Below are positions 9,946 to 19,382 of a stretch of 64,000 nt of DNA, piece by piece. The notes under the pieces were generated by a model that saw only the letters and a list, made by a program, of their open reading frames with translations, searched no databases and had not been told where the DNA came from. A program made the translations under genes and the position numbers. Source of the DNA: DTU013 sp964490975 (GTDB lineage Bacteria > Bacillota > Clostridia > Acetivibrionales > DTU013); contig CAZBEQ010000007.1 in NCBI GenBank assembly GCA_964490975.1, positions 1 through 64,000 on the forward strand. The letters run 5' to 3'. Each line of letters begins with the position of its first letter. Position 1 is the first letter of the stretch.

Positions 9946-10908
9946 CTAATTCTGAACCCTTGAGTTATTATTTAAATCAATGCAATCACCTAATATATAA
10001 TTCCATTCATTTGGCTCTATATTTGTACATCCAGCAGTATGGTAAAAAGTTATTTCACCGAAAATAATTTTTCCATTTACATTATATAGATCCACTCTGC
10101 AAAAAGTAAATGGTTTTGATAAAATTTGAGCATACTCCTTCATTTTTTCAAAGTTATCAGGTTTACTTACTAAATTAGGATCATATCTCTCTCGAGTCAC
10201 TTTTACATCCAACAAATTAAAGTCTTTATCATAAACATTTCTTTTCCCATCTTTTCTATGAGATCCGTCTTCAGCGCAAAGATCAATGTCTACAAACAAA
10301 TATTTTACTTTACCGCCAAAACATAAAAATTTATAATCCACCAGCCCTGTCCCATCATTATTTACTAATAATTTTTCGCAAACTATTCTTGGTTCAATAT
10401 TTTTGTAATTCCATTCTCGCGCTAACCAATAATAATTTTGATGCATCATAAAATTAAACTTTTTAATAAAACCCTGTTTATCAAAAAAGATATCTTTATT
10501 GTAAATTGCGTTTATGCCTGAGACGTGATTACATTTAATAATACATGGAGATTGTAACGTATCAAAATTTATCTCGTTTGCATTACTATAAACTCCATAT
10601 AATTCATTAAGAATAATGTCCAATCCACATTCTTTTACATATTCTCTTACTAAATACTTATCTGAACATTTTGTTAGTAATGGATCTCGATTATTTAACT
10701 TTAAATACCACATCTTATCATCAAAAGTCTTAGGTTCTTCAAGATTGAGAGTTCTGTTAGTTCTACTCTTGTAATATTTGTATGAAAATTCTTTATCACT
10801 ATATTTCATATTATAACGAAGTTTTGCCCAATAAATTTTTAGCCATGCAAATTGAACTACTCTATTATTAAATATAATTTTTAATAAATTATGAAACACT
10901 TCTCTCAT
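9946..10908 (-). CDS. TupA-like ATP-grasp protein
   Basis: 320 residues resembling the TupA-like ATP-grasp family found in capsule and teichuronopeptide loci. Recognisable elements are the lead-in KTFDDKMWYLKLN, a basic strand PCIIKCNHVSG, the central VDYKFLCFGGK, and the C-terminal metal-binding segment CRVDLYNVNGKIIFGEITFY. In the family founder such a protein is linked to forming an amide between an amino acid and a glycuronate in the wall polymer. With UDP-glucuronate enzymes in this locus, a role in amidating or peptidylating a uronic acid is plausible, but that is inference. Confidence 0.75.
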   Translation of the reverse strand: MREVFHNLLKIIFNNRVVQFAWLKIYWAKLRYNMKYSDKEFSYKYYKSRTNRTLNLEEPKTFDDKMWYLKLNNRDPLLTKCSDKYLVREYVKECGLDIILNELYGVYSNANEINFDTLQSPCIIKCNHVSGINAIYNKDIFFDKQGFIKKFNFMMHQNYYWLAREWNYKNIEPRIVCEKLLVNNDGTGLVDYKFLCFGGKVKYLFVDIDLCAEDGSHRKDGKRNVYDKDFNLLDVKVTRERYDPNLVSKPDNFEKMKEYAQILSKPFTFCRVDLYNVNGKIIFGEITFYHTAGCTNIEPNEWNYILGDCIDLNNNSRVQN

Positions 10909-10924
10909 TTAAGAACACCCCATC

Positions 10925-11593
10925 CTAGTTATTAGTATTCATATTTGCTGAGCGCTTGTATATATCTTCTATTGTTTCTATTATTCTATCTACAATAACT
11001 TCATTTGAATCTATTTCATTATTCTCTATATATAGATAATTAAAATCAGGTGTATATTTTGAAATAGCTTTGGCTTCTTCCAAAGTTTTAATAAGCCTTT
11101 TCTGTCCAATTATAATATCCTCATAATTAAAACATCCATCTCTATTTTGCCTTCTATTAGCTAATATTTGAGTATCCGCATTAATAATTATTAGTAAATT
11201 GGGAATTGGAATTTTTTTAATAAGTTTCTCATCCCATATATGTCTATATGTATTACTATTTTTTCTCATTGTGCCAATGCACTGAAAAATACCTTGATCA
11301 CATATATTAATGCCTTGAATTAATCTAAAATAATTTGTTTTAACCATACTTGAATAAGCAAATTTAATGCTTTTAATAAAATATAATACATTGTTTTGTT
11401 TGATTCTTAATGCAACATGAATAGAAAGAAATAAAAATTTTAAGTTGATTTTTTTAAGAAAAGGTAAATTAGTTTTATTAATTAAATTACAATTAAAATT
11501 CTTTGTTTCCATCTTTTTATATATAGAGTTGCATATTGTAGTTTTGCCAACTGCCGCGAGTCCAACAAATTCAATAATAATCGTATTCTTCAA
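10925..11593 (-). CDS. P-loop kinase, thymidylate-kinase-like fold
   Basis: 222 residues. The N-terminus holds a clear Walker A motif, GLAAVGKTT (about residues 11-19), and a later NRRQNRDGC segment resembles the arginine-rich lid of nucleoside monophosphate kinase-like proteins. Stand-alone kinases of this kind occur in capsule clusters of Firmicutes and may phosphorylate a sugar, an alcohol or a lipid carrier. One base separates it from the polymerase gene upstream. No substrate can be named. The gene is very AT-rich (many AAA, ATT and TTA codons), like the whole 7.3-15.8 kb block. Confidence 0.6.
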   Translation of the reverse strand: MKNTIIIEFVGLAAVGKTTICNSIYKKMETKNFNCNLINKTNLPFLKKINLKFLFLSIHVALRIKQNNVLYFIKSIKFAYSSMVKTNYFRLIQGINICDQGIFQCIGTMRKNSNTYRHIWDEKLIKKIPIPNLLIIINADTQILANRRQNRDGCFNYEDIIIGQKRLIKTLEEAKAISKYTPDFNYLYIENNEIDSNEVIVDRIIETIEDIYKRSANMNTNN

Positions 11594-12778
11594 TTATATA
11601 CAACCTCCTTTTTTATAGAATCTTTCAATTGAACAAAAAGAGGTTATTATAGCCATTATATAGCAAAAATGTTTACTGTCATAATATACAAGTGACGGTG
11701 ACACAACAATATACGATATGATTATTCCAATAAATGTATAGCAGAGTATATTGTGGCTGTTATTTCTAGCCATTTTAAATAAGTCAATAATCCCAATAAA
11801 ATGAGTCAAATAAAAGAGTATTACTCCAAAAACACCAGTTCCCACCATTAATTCTATAAAATTATTATGTGAATATGTTCCACTATAAAAAAACCTATAA
11901 TTGTCAATACCATATCCTGTTATTGGTCTTTTTTTAAATAATTCAAATCCAACGATTGTCATATTTGTTCTAATATTAATTGATCCTTCTCTAACTGTTT
12001 CACCATTTATAAAGCTAAAAAGGCTCTCCATTCGATCACCAATTATTTCATAGAAAATTGGTATATTGAATATCATATAACTAAATAGTAGGATTGTTAT
12101 AAAAGAAAAAATAATGAATTTTATTATGTTCTTAAGAGAATTTCTGTTTTTAAAATATACTAGTAAGATAACGTTAATTATAATAAATAATAATGATTTT
12201 CTAGAACCTGTAAGTAAAATAGTTGGTACCATTACCACAAATAATAATAAATATTTTACTTTTTTATTAATTAATAAGTAGAAACAAAATATTGATGATA
12301 GTGCTATATTCATACCAATAGCATTTTGGTTTCCTAGTTCACTCCCATACCTTGTTATATTTGAAAAATCTGAAATTAGTAAAATATAAATACTAACAAA
12401 GAAACCTGACCAAGTAAAATATTTTAAGACCCTAATAATTTTATCAAATGAGTCTAAATAATTTATAATAGATAACATTACCAAAAAAATTAGAAATAGT
12501 GTTTTAACCTTTATAAAAACCGCATTTTGATTTATAGATACAAATATTGAACATAAGCAAATAAATATGAAAATGAGTTGTATAGCTAATATATTAGTTA
12601 ATTTTAATTTCTTTTTTTTCAATAATACATTAATCCATATAGATATAATAGTTAATAGAGCTAAAATATTACTGATAGAATTTAATCCCTCCCTATACGT
12701 TAAAAAATATATACTTAGTATATATGAAAATAATAATAATTCAATTATGTAAATAAATGAGATTTTTTTAATAAACAT
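11594..12778 (-). CDS. Wzy/O-antigen ligase-type polymerase
   Basis: 394 residues with about ten to twelve hydrophobic helices and one larger outer loop (about 250-300) holding MTIVGFELFKKRPITGYG and TYSHNNFIE. The GYG and SHN(x)F pattern is the usual signature of the Wzy/WaaL superfamily, which joins lipid-linked repeat units. An in-frame ATG at 12796 exists, but the ATG at 12778 follows AAAGGA at good spacing and overlaps the upstream stop as TAATG, so coupling is likely. The probable job is polymerising the repeat unit flipped by the Wzx protein encoded nearby. Confidence 0.8.
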   Translation of the reverse strand: MFIKKISFIYIIELLLFSYILSIYFLTYREGLNSISNILALLTIISIWINVLLKKKKLKLTNILAIQLIFIFICLCSIFVSINQNAVFIKVKTLFLIFLVMLSIINYLDSFDKIIRVLKYFTWSGFFVSIYILLISDFSNITRYGSELGNQNAIGMNIALSSIFCFYLLINKKVKYLLLFVVMVPTILLTGSRKSLLFIIINVILLVYFKNRNSLKNIIKFIIFSFITILLFSYMIFNIPIFYEIIGDRMESLFSFINGETVREGSINIRTNMTIVGFELFKKRPITGYGIDNYRFFYSGTYSHNNFIELMVGTGVFGVILFYLTHFIGIIDLFKMARNNSHNILCYTFIGIIISYIVVSPSLVYYDSKHFCYIMAIITSFCSIERFYKKGGCI

Positions 12779-13824
12779 TATTTTTCCTTTAAACATTTTA
12801 TAAAATTACCAATTACTTTTTCAGGAGTATATTGACGTGCTCTTTTTATACAATTGGGCTTCATTTTTAAAATAGTATTGGGTTGAAAAGCTATATCCTT
12901 TAAAATACTCTCTAACATACTTTTATCTTTATAATCATATAATAAACCATCTATTTTGTCATTAATTATATCGGAATTATATCTCCAATTAGTAGCAATA
13001 ACTGGTACTCCAGCTGAAAATGAATCTAAAATTGTTCCAGCAAAACCTTCGCCAATATAATATGTAGGAAACAATAAAGCAAAATAATTCTTTAGTACAA
13101 TAGTACTTTCATTATAGTTAATAATACCTTTATATGTAATATATTCAGGAAATCCTTTTCTTAGGTTATAAAAAGAATCTGCATAATTTTTATCAATTTG
13201 GCCGTAAATATCTAAGGTGAAAACAATCCTATTGAAGTATGAGTTTACACAAATAACAGAATTTATTGCATCTTCAATGCCTTTTTCCTTAAGGACTCTT
13301 GAAAATGTACATAATTTATAGGGTTCATTTTTATTATACATTATTTGTTCTTCACTAATAATATCAAGAAATTTAAAATTTGGCATAATCTCAACATTTT
13401 TAAAACCAAACTTCATCATAGATACAGACATAGAATTTGTTTCTACATATATACCATCAAGTTTTTTCAATTTTTTCTGTAACCAACTATTATTCTCAAT
13501 TATATTTGGTAGCCATCCTCCTATAACCACATAATGAATCTTTATTTTAAATAATCGATTAAGTAATATGAAAAGAGGGACAAATAATTTCAATCCATTC
13601 TGACCAGGTAGCATTATAATTATTTCGCATTTCTTAGCCAGTTTTATACAATTAAAAATTAATCTTGTTGGATTTATTTTCCATTTGTAAGTATCCACTA
13701 GACTGATTTCATTTTTCCCAAAAACTTTTTCTAATTCTTCTGCTAATATTCTAGTTTTAATAGTTTGTCCATCAAAGAAATCATGCCCTATCCCAAAATG
13801 ACCGCATATTCCGATTCTATCCAT
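12778..13824 (-). CDS. Family 4 glycosyltransferase
   Basis: 348 residues with a GT-B fold. The C-terminal half carries the donor-binding region: LCTFSRVLKEKGIEDAI, then LFPTYYIGEGFAGTILDSFSAGVPVIATNW, where the E(x)7E-like arrangement of GT4 enzymes is seen as EGFAGTILDSFS. The N-terminal half (GICGHFGIGHDFFDGQTIKT) is the acceptor domain. It stops with TAATG shared with the polymerase start. Probably adds one sugar of the repeat unit with retention of configuration; specificity is unknown. Confidence 0.82.
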   Translation of the reverse strand: MDRIGICGHFGIGHDFFDGQTIKTRILAEELEKVFGKNEISLVDTYKWKINPTRLIFNCIKLAKKCEIIIMLPGQNGLKLFVPLFILLNRLFKIKIHYVVIGGWLPNIIENNSWLQKKLKKLDGIYVETNSMSVSMMKFGFKNVEIMPNFKFLDIISEEQIMYNKNEPYKLCTFSRVLKEKGIEDAINSVICVNSYFNRIVFTLDIYGQIDKNYADSFYNLRKGFPEYITYKGIINYNESTIVLKNYFALLFPTYYIGEGFAGTILDSFSAGVPVIATNWRYNSDIINDKIDGLLYDYKDKSMLESILKDIAFQPNTILKMKPNCIKRARQYTPEKVIGNFIKCLKEK

Positions 13825-13839
13825 TTTTTTGTATCCTTC

Positions 13840-15024
13840 TTAGTCTAGTAACTTAAGATAATTATTTTTACACTTCTCATATGAGAAATCTTTTGCTCGT
13901 TCAATAGCTTTTTTTGAATAATTTTCCCAAATCTTAGAGTCATCTAGTAGAATGTTAATAGCATTAGCAAAGTTTTTCTGATTTACAGAAAAAACATCAG
14001 GACTCCATGTATCCTCATCATCAAAAGCAGGACATAAAATTCCATAATCAGCATATTCAATGCCATGTGCACAACAATCTAAATCTGCCTCTTCATACAA
14101 AATTTCTCTTGGGCCGCTTTTACAATCAACACTGACGATTGGTACCCCACATGCCATTGATTCAACAAGTGCGTTAGGAAATCCTTCGAATAGTGAAGTC
14201 AACGCATAAACTTCTGACTTATTAATAAACATAAAGGGATTTTTTTGATAACCAACAAAAAGTATATCATTATCCAAACTAAGAGAATTAACTAGCTTCT
14301 TAAGTTTAATTTCTTGGTCACCATCTCCAATTATTACTAATCCTGCATTATGTAACTTCTTCTTTAAATATGCAAAGGCCTTAATAAGATTCCAGTATCC
14401 CTTTTGATGGGTTAATCTTCCCATGGATATAATAACCCTGTGAATATCATAAAACTCCTGATAATTATATGGTAATACTTCATTACCCATATCACAGATC
14501 TGTTTTATATCATATGGATTATAAATTGTCTTAAGTTTATATTTAGGTAGTTTATAGTTATTCCTCATATCTTCAAGTAACGCATTTGATACAACTACAA
14601 CTTTATTTGCTTTAGGATATAAAATTTTTATCATTTCTTTATTAATTATCCTATATACACCTTTGTCTTCAATTGACTTAAAATTTCTTACTGAGACAAT
14701 AACCTTTTCCTTATATTTAGTCATAATGTTTGTGATATTAGGAGTATCTAAAAAACTTATTGCTGCATCGAATCTATATATCATCTTGATTTTTCTCAAA
14801 TCTTTTATTCTTTTAATATTGGATAATATTTTCCCAACCAAACCCTTGCCAATATTTGAATTCAATGATATTATTTCTCCAGTATAATCATAATCCAATT
14901 TATTATCCGCAAACAATATTAAAAATACTTCATGTCCAGCATCGCTAAAGATAACTGACAACCTTGAAATGACTCTTTCAGCTCCACCATGTCCTAAGGC
15001 ATTAATTATTAATGCTATCCTCAT
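13840..15024 (-). CDS. Family 4 glycosyltransferase
   Basis: 394 residues, GT-B fold. The N-terminus RIALIINALGHGGAERV is the classic start of GT4 enzymes of the PimA/EpsF type, with the glycine-rich loop and following Glu-Arg. The C-terminal domain has ISMGRLTHQKGYWNLI and ALTSLFEGFPNALVESMA with the E(x)7E motif (EGFPNALVE). It lies 15 bases upstream of the second GT4 gene. Located in the cytoplasm or at the membrane surface; substrate unknown. Confidence 0.88.
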   Translation of the reverse strand: MRIALIINALGHGGAERVISRLSVIFSDAGHEVFLILFADNKLDYDYTGEIISLNSNIGKGLVGKILSNIKRIKDLRKIKMIYRFDAAISFLDTPNITNIMTKYKEKVIVSVRNFKSIEDKGVYRIINKEMIKILYPKANKVVVVSNALLEDMRNNYKLPKYKLKTIYNPYDIKQICDMGNEVLPYNYQEFYDIHRVIISMGRLTHQKGYWNLIKAFAYLKKKLHNAGLVIIGDGDQEIKLKKLVNSLSLDNDILFVGYQKNPFMFINKSEVYALTSLFEGFPNALVESMACGVPIVSVDCKSGPREILYEEADLDCCAHGIEYADYGILCPAFDDEDTWSPDVFSVNQKNFANAINILLDDSKIWENYSKKAIERAKDFSYEKCKNNYLKLLD

Positions 15025-15038
15025 ATTCCACCTATATT

Positions 15039-15788
15039 CTAAAAGTAATGCTTTTTTACTGCATTAATGCAATAAAAAAAGAAATAGTAAATACACTTTA
15101 AAAACGAAATCTTCTCAATCCTTCTACAATTATTCCAGTGGTTTTTCATTGCTTTGAATTTATTATTGGATATTGAACCCTGTACTTTTCGATAATAGGC
15201 TAAACTCTCATTAAGTCCATAAGCGATATATCCATTACGTAATATCTTTGCCCAAGTCATAGAATCATGATCTTTTTTAACGTCAACTAACCATACTTCA
15301 CCAATAATACATCTATCAATAACAACTGTAAGTGTACCGATAATTGTATTTTTCATATATTGTTCATAGTTAAGCTTTTTAGGTACATGTATTATTTTGT
15401 TTCCCTTAGGTCCGCCTAGTATTTCATATCCAGTGAAACAAAAGCCAATCTTGTTATCTATCATATATGATAATTGCTTCTCCAATTTATCTGGCTTCCA
15501 CATATCATCTGCATCTAAAAATGCGAGGAATTGACCTTTTGCTTTTTTTATTGCTTCATTCCTTGCAATAGCAGCTCCAGAATTCTTTTCTAGTTTGAAA
15601 TACTTTATACGCTCATCATTGAATCTACTAATTACATTTAATGTATCGTCTGCTGAACAATCATCACAAATTAGCATCTCCCAGTTTTGGTATGTTTGAT
15701 TAATCACACTTTGTATTGTGTCTCCAATATATTCCTCTGAATTATATGTTGGTGTAATTATTGATACAAGGTCATTTTCAAAAAACAG
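15039..15788 (-). CDS. Family 2 glycosyltransferase with apparent non-AUG start
   Basis: The first ATG/GTG in frame (GTG at 15707) would remove the invariant GT2 N-terminus, but the frame stays open upstream and encodes DLVSIITPTYNSEEYIG, exactly the expected first strand. No ATG, GTG or TTG lies in frame before it. A CTG at 15788 sits six bases after GGGGGAGG, an ideal ribosome-site spacing, and gives 249 residues. I therefore call this start, with ATT at 15791 a weaker choice. Other motifs: LICDDCSADDT and FLAFLDADDMWKPDKL (metal-binding DAD). Likely adds a sugar to the repeat unit. A lost start codon by point mutation is the alternative reading. Confidence 0.72.
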   Translation of the reverse strand: MFFENDLVSIITPTYNSEEYIGDTIQSVINQTYQNWEMLICDDCSADDTLNVISRFNDERIKYFKLEKNSGAAIARNEAIKKAKGQFLAFLDADDMWKPDKLEKQLSYMIDNKIGFCFTGYEILGGPKGNKIIHVPKKLNYEQYMKNTIIGTLTVVIDRCIIGEVWLVDVKKDHDSMTWAKILRNGYIAYGLNESLAYYRKVQGSISNNKFKAMKNHWNNCRRIEKISFLKCIYYFFFYCINAVKKHYF

Positions 15789-15826
15789 AATTAACCTCCC
15801 CCTTTACTCATTATTAATATTTGATA

Positions 15827-16576
15827 CTACACGTTTATTTTTGAAGAAATCTCGTTTATTTTTAGTTTGTACTCATCTTCACTAATAATATTTGTTCTTA
15901 GCAAGTAATCACCAAGATCCTCGGCAGTTTCCATTCCATCAGCACTAATATCTTTACGCTGTATCGCCTTTATAATAGTAAGTAATATAATTTTTAAATC
16001 ACTTCTAAAGGTAATATTTTTAAGATAAATCAGATCGTAATTAAGTTTCTCTTCCCAAGTTATACTATTTCGCCCGTTTATTTGTGCCCATCCTGACAAA
16101 CCTGGTAAAACAGTATGTCTTTCTCGTTGCTCTGAAGTCATAAATAGTAAATCTTTAATAAGCTGAGGACGTGGCCCGACAAAACTCATATCTCCCTTTA
16201 GAATATTAAGTAATTCCGGCAGCTCATCGAGACTTGTTGATCGAAGTATTTTACCGAATCTGGTTAAACGTAATTCATCCGGAAGTAAGTTACCATCACT
16301 ATCCCGCTCGTCTGACATTGTCCTGAATTTTAACATGGTGAATATTTTTTCATTAAGTCCTGGTCGCTTCTGCTTAAATATTACTGGACTTCCAAGCTTA
16401 ATTCTAACAAGAATTGTTAATAAAAGAAAAAATGGAGATAAGATAAGTAATACTAAGGCAGATAATAAAATATCTATAATCCGCTTAACATATCTTCTAT
16501 ATATTTTAGATTTATATGTGATTTTACTTTCTGCTAGATTAGGACTTATCTCTGGAACCATACTATATTTATTCAC
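15827..16576 (-). CDS. Polyprenyl-phosphate sugar phosphotransferase (priming enzyme)
   Basis: 249 residues, the short form of the bacterial sugar transferase family (EpsL/PglC-like catalytic unit). One N-terminal hydrophobic helix (IIDILLSALVLLILSPFFLLL) with the helix-breaking Ser-Pro is followed by PVIFKQKRPG, FTMLKFRTM and SFVGPRPQLIKD, which hold the conserved basic and acidic residues. It starts the repeat unit by putting a sugar-1-phosphate on undecaprenyl phosphate. The start at 16576 is GTG within the end of the upstream aminotransferase; an ATG five codons later is also possible. Together with that aminotransferase it suggests a priming sugar carrying an amino group. Confidence 0.92.
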   Translation of the reverse strand: MNKYSMVPEISPNLAESKITYKSKIYRRYVKRIIDILLSALVLLILSPFFLLLTILVRIKLGSPVIFKQKRPGLNEKIFTMLKFRTMSDERDSDGNLLPDELRLTRFGKILRSTSLDELPELLNILKGDMSFVGPRPQLIKDLLFMTSEQRERHTVLPGLSGWAQINGRNSITWEEKLNYDLIYLKNITFRSDLKIILLTIIKAIQRKDISADGMETAEDLGDYLLRTNIISEDEYKLKINEISSKINV

Positions 16577-17684
16577 CCCATAGTCTTTTTATGATACTAA
16601 CAACTCTTGTTATAGCAGCAACATCCATCTTTGTATCACTGGGTAAACAAACCCCATTTTCGAATATATTTTCTGCCACATTTCCACCGATAAAATCATA
16701 TCCTGCAAAAACCGGCTGCATATGCATAGGTTTCCATATAGGCCTGCTTTCAATGTTCTCTTCCTCTAGCCTGTTCATAATATCAACGGGTTTAATTAAA
16801 CCAGTAATGGTTATGCAACTTAACCAACAGCTTGGTCTGCTATATTCGTTAACAGGCATCATTTTGATGCCTTCCAATTCACCGATCTCACGTTTATAGA
16901 ACTCAAATATGCTTCTCTTCTTTTCAATCCTTTGAGCCAATACTTTCAACTGTCCTCGTCCTATTCCTGCTAGGATGTTGCTCATACGGTAATTGTAACC
17001 GATTTCACTATGTTGATAATGTCTTGCCTGGTCTCTAGCCTGCGTTGCCCAAAATCTTACCTTTTCTATCCTCTCTTCATTATTTGAAACAAGCATTCCA
17101 CCACCGGATGTGGTGATTATCTTGTTACCATTGAATGAGAAAACCCCATAATCACCAAAGGTGCCTGTATACTTTCCTTTATAGGTTGTACCCAGACTTT
17201 CGGCTGCATCTTCAATAAGCGGTACATTATGCTTTACACACAACTCTGAAATTTCATCCATATTCGCTGATAAGCCATAAAGGTGTACAACAATTACAGC
17301 TTTTACTTCTGGGTATTTTAAAAACGCTGTTTCTAGAGCACACGGATCCATATTCCACGTTTCCAAATTACTATCTATAAAAACAGGTATTGCATCTAGA
17401 TAAATTATTGGATTAGCAGTGGCAGAAAATGTTAAACTCTGGCAGAATACTACATCCCCCTTGCCAACGCCAACAGCCTTAAGTGCCAAATGCATCGCAG
17501 CTGTTCCTGAAGACAGAGCTGCAGCTGATTTTATACCTATTTTATTCGAGAGTTCTCTTTCAAACTCATTTACATTTTTTCCAAGTGGTGCAATCCAATT
17601 TGATTCAAATGCTTCCCTTATATATTCCATTTCATAACCCTCATCACTCATATGAGGTGATGATAAATATATTCTGTCAGCCAT
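16569..17684 (-). CDS. DegT/DnrJ/EryC1 sugar aminotransferase
   Basis: A PLP-dependent aminotransferase of 371 residues that adds an amino group to a nucleotide-bound keto sugar. The SSGTAAMHLAL motif binds the cofactor phosphate, EDAAESLGTTYKG holds the conserved Asp, and FSFNGNKIITTSGGGM carries the Schiff-base lysine. The fit is to EpsN/PglE-type enzymes. A CapD-like 4,6-dehydratase earlier in the same operon would supply the 4-keto sugar, so a 4-amino-4,6-dideoxy sugar (bacillosamine-like) is a reasonable product, then used by the overlapping priming transferase. The peptide cassette lies immediately upstream (22 bases). Confidence 0.92.
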   Translation of the reverse strand: MADRIYLSSPHMSDEGYEMEYIREAFESNWIAPLGKNVNEFERELSNKIGIKSAAALSSGTAAMHLALKAVGVGKGDVVFCQSLTFSATANPIIYLDAIPVFIDSNLETWNMDPCALETAFLKYPEVKAVIVVHLYGLSANMDEISELCVKHNVPLIEDAAESLGTTYKGKYTGTFGDYGVFSFNGNKIITTSGGGMLVSNNEERIEKVRFWATQARDQARHYQHSEIGYNYRMSNILAGIGRGQLKVLAQRIEKKRSIFEFYKREIGELEGIKMMPVNEYSRPSCWLSCITITGLIKPVDIMNRLEEENIESRPIWKPMHMQPVFAGYDFIGGNVAENIFENGVCLPSDTKMDVAAITRVVSIIKRLWGE

Positions 17685-17705
17685 ATAACACTCTCCTATG
17701 CTGTG

Positions 17706-19382
17706 CTAATTGATTAAAGCAGTATTTTGTTGTTCCTCCCTAAGTACCGCATCCTGTATCCGCAATACGCGGTTGCAGATCTTGAGGGCTGTCTGCCGGT
17801 GTGTGATTATTATGCATGTGCGTGATGGTGACATCCTGCTGATGGATTCCAGTACCCGCAGCTCAGTGTCAGCGTCCAATGCCGAGGTTGCCTCATCGAG
17901 CAGCAATATTGCTGATTTCCTCAAAAATGCCCTTGCTATAGCAATGCGCTGGGCTTGTCCTTCTGAAAGCCGCACTGCTTTCTCGCCTATTTTCGTGCGT
18001 ATCCCGTCGGTGAGCTCACTGACAAATTCCCAGGCATCCGCGTCGCTCAATGCTTTTTTTATGTCCTCTTCAGTCGCGTTTTGATCCACTATGCGGAGGT
18101 TTTCTTCTATGGTACCTGAAAACAGTGTATTGCCCTGTGGCACATATGAAATTAAAGAACGGCAGGATGCATTTGCCTCTACCCTCTCATTTCCGTTAGT
18201 TAAATAGATACTTCCTGTCTGTGGTCTCAGCAACGCCAGCAGCATGCGGATCATGGTCGTTTTCCCCTCACCTGAAGGGCCTACCAGTCCGACTGTTTCT
18301 CCCTGCTCAATTACAAAGCTGACATTATCCAATATCACATTACCTTGAGCATACGAAAAGCTTACATTTTGAAAGACTATCCCTGAGCGTCCCCATTGCG
18401 GCTGTGCGGTATCCCTGCGTTCAGGCTCCAGCTGCTCGAGCTCTGTCAGCCTGCTTGCCGACGCCTCTGTTGCTATCAGCTGCGGTACGCTCCTGGCAAG
18501 TCCTATAAACGGTGATTGTACCTGCCCTACAAGCTGAAGGAAGGCGGTCAGTGAACCAAAGGATGCCGCGCCCTGTGCCAGCCGCATAGCTCCCCAGCCG
18601 AATGCCAGAAAATATCCGGCCCAGTAGCCTATTGAAAACGATGAGCTTGCCATTACTCCCAGAAAATTTCTCTTGAGCACCACGTCCAGACGATCCTTCT
18701 GGATACCCTGCATCCTCTCCCTTGTATTTTTCTCCAGTGAGAATGCCTTTACAACAAGCATGTTAATTATAGATTCGTGCGCAACGGCTCTATAATCGCC
18801 CTCCAGTTCCTGTATCCTGATATGCATGCTCCGCAGTTTTTTGCTGAACAGCCTGTATAGCAGTACTGTTACCGGTCCAAGGAAGAATGCCAGTATGCCT
18901 AGTATCCTGTCGATGGCGAACAGTGCGAAGAACGCGGCAACCAGCTGTACTCCGAGCGCTATCATCGACGGCACGACATTAGTTATACCGCTTACTACAA
19001 CGTTTACGTCGCTTGTCATCCTCGTGAGAATATCTTCACTGTGATACTTTGAAAATGCTGACCAGTCCGAATATGAAAGCTGCCTGTAAAGCTCAAGACG
19101 CATATTATTTGCCATTGCTTCATGGATCCTGACCGAGAGCATCGAAGAAAGCGCATTTAATATCAGCAGCAGCACAATTATCAAAGCAAATGTTATTCCT
19201 TGCCCGATTGCGGCATCCATCTGCTTTGCCACGGCAAAGTCCACCAGGTTCTTCGATACGAGCGCCATTTTTACAGAGCAGAGCGATGTTGCGCTGCTTA
19301 CCAGTATAAGAATACAAATCTGCAATAAAAATGGTTTTATTTTTACATAAAACCATTTCATAAGGAATTTCAATTTTTTCAA
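17706..19382 (-). CDS. ABC exporter, fused permease and ATPase
   Basis: 558 residues. The N-terminal half has about six helices of an exporter-type transmembrane domain; the C-terminal half has Walker A GPSGEGKTT (K at about 373), the signature LSEGQAQR, Walker B AILLLDEATSALD and an H-loop IITHR. No N-terminal C39 peptidase domain is present, so any leader removal would need another enzyme; the S26-like protease directly upstream (overlap TTGA) fits that need. It is the last gene of the peptide cassette and probably exports the modified peptides. Start is TTG at 19382, coupled to the previous stop; ATG at 19361 is the alternative. Confidence 0.88.
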   Translation of the reverse strand: MKKLKFLMKWFYVKIKPFLLQICILILVSSATSLCSVKMALVSKNLVDFAVAKQMDAAIGQGITFALIIVLLLILNALSSMLSVRIHEAMANNMRLELYRQLSYSDWSAFSKYHSEDILTRMTSDVNVVVSGITNVVPSMIALGVQLVAAFFALFAIDRILGILAFFLGPVTVLLYRLFSKKLRSMHIRIQELEGDYRAVAHESIINMLVVKAFSLEKNTRERMQGIQKDRLDVVLKRNFLGVMASSSFSIGYWAGYFLAFGWGAMRLAQGAASFGSLTAFLQLVGQVQSPFIGLARSVPQLIATEASASRLTELEQLEPERRDTAQPQWGRSGIVFQNVSFSYAQGNVILDNVSFVIEQGETVGLVGPSGEGKTTMIRMLLALLRPQTGSIYLTNGNERVEANASCRSLISYVPQGNTLFSGTIEENLRIVDQNATEEDIKKALSDADAWEFVSELTDGIRTKIGEKAVRLSEGQAQRIAIARAFLRKSAILLLDEATSALDADTELRVLESISRMSPSRTCIIITHRQTALKICNRVLRIQDAVLREEQQNTALIN

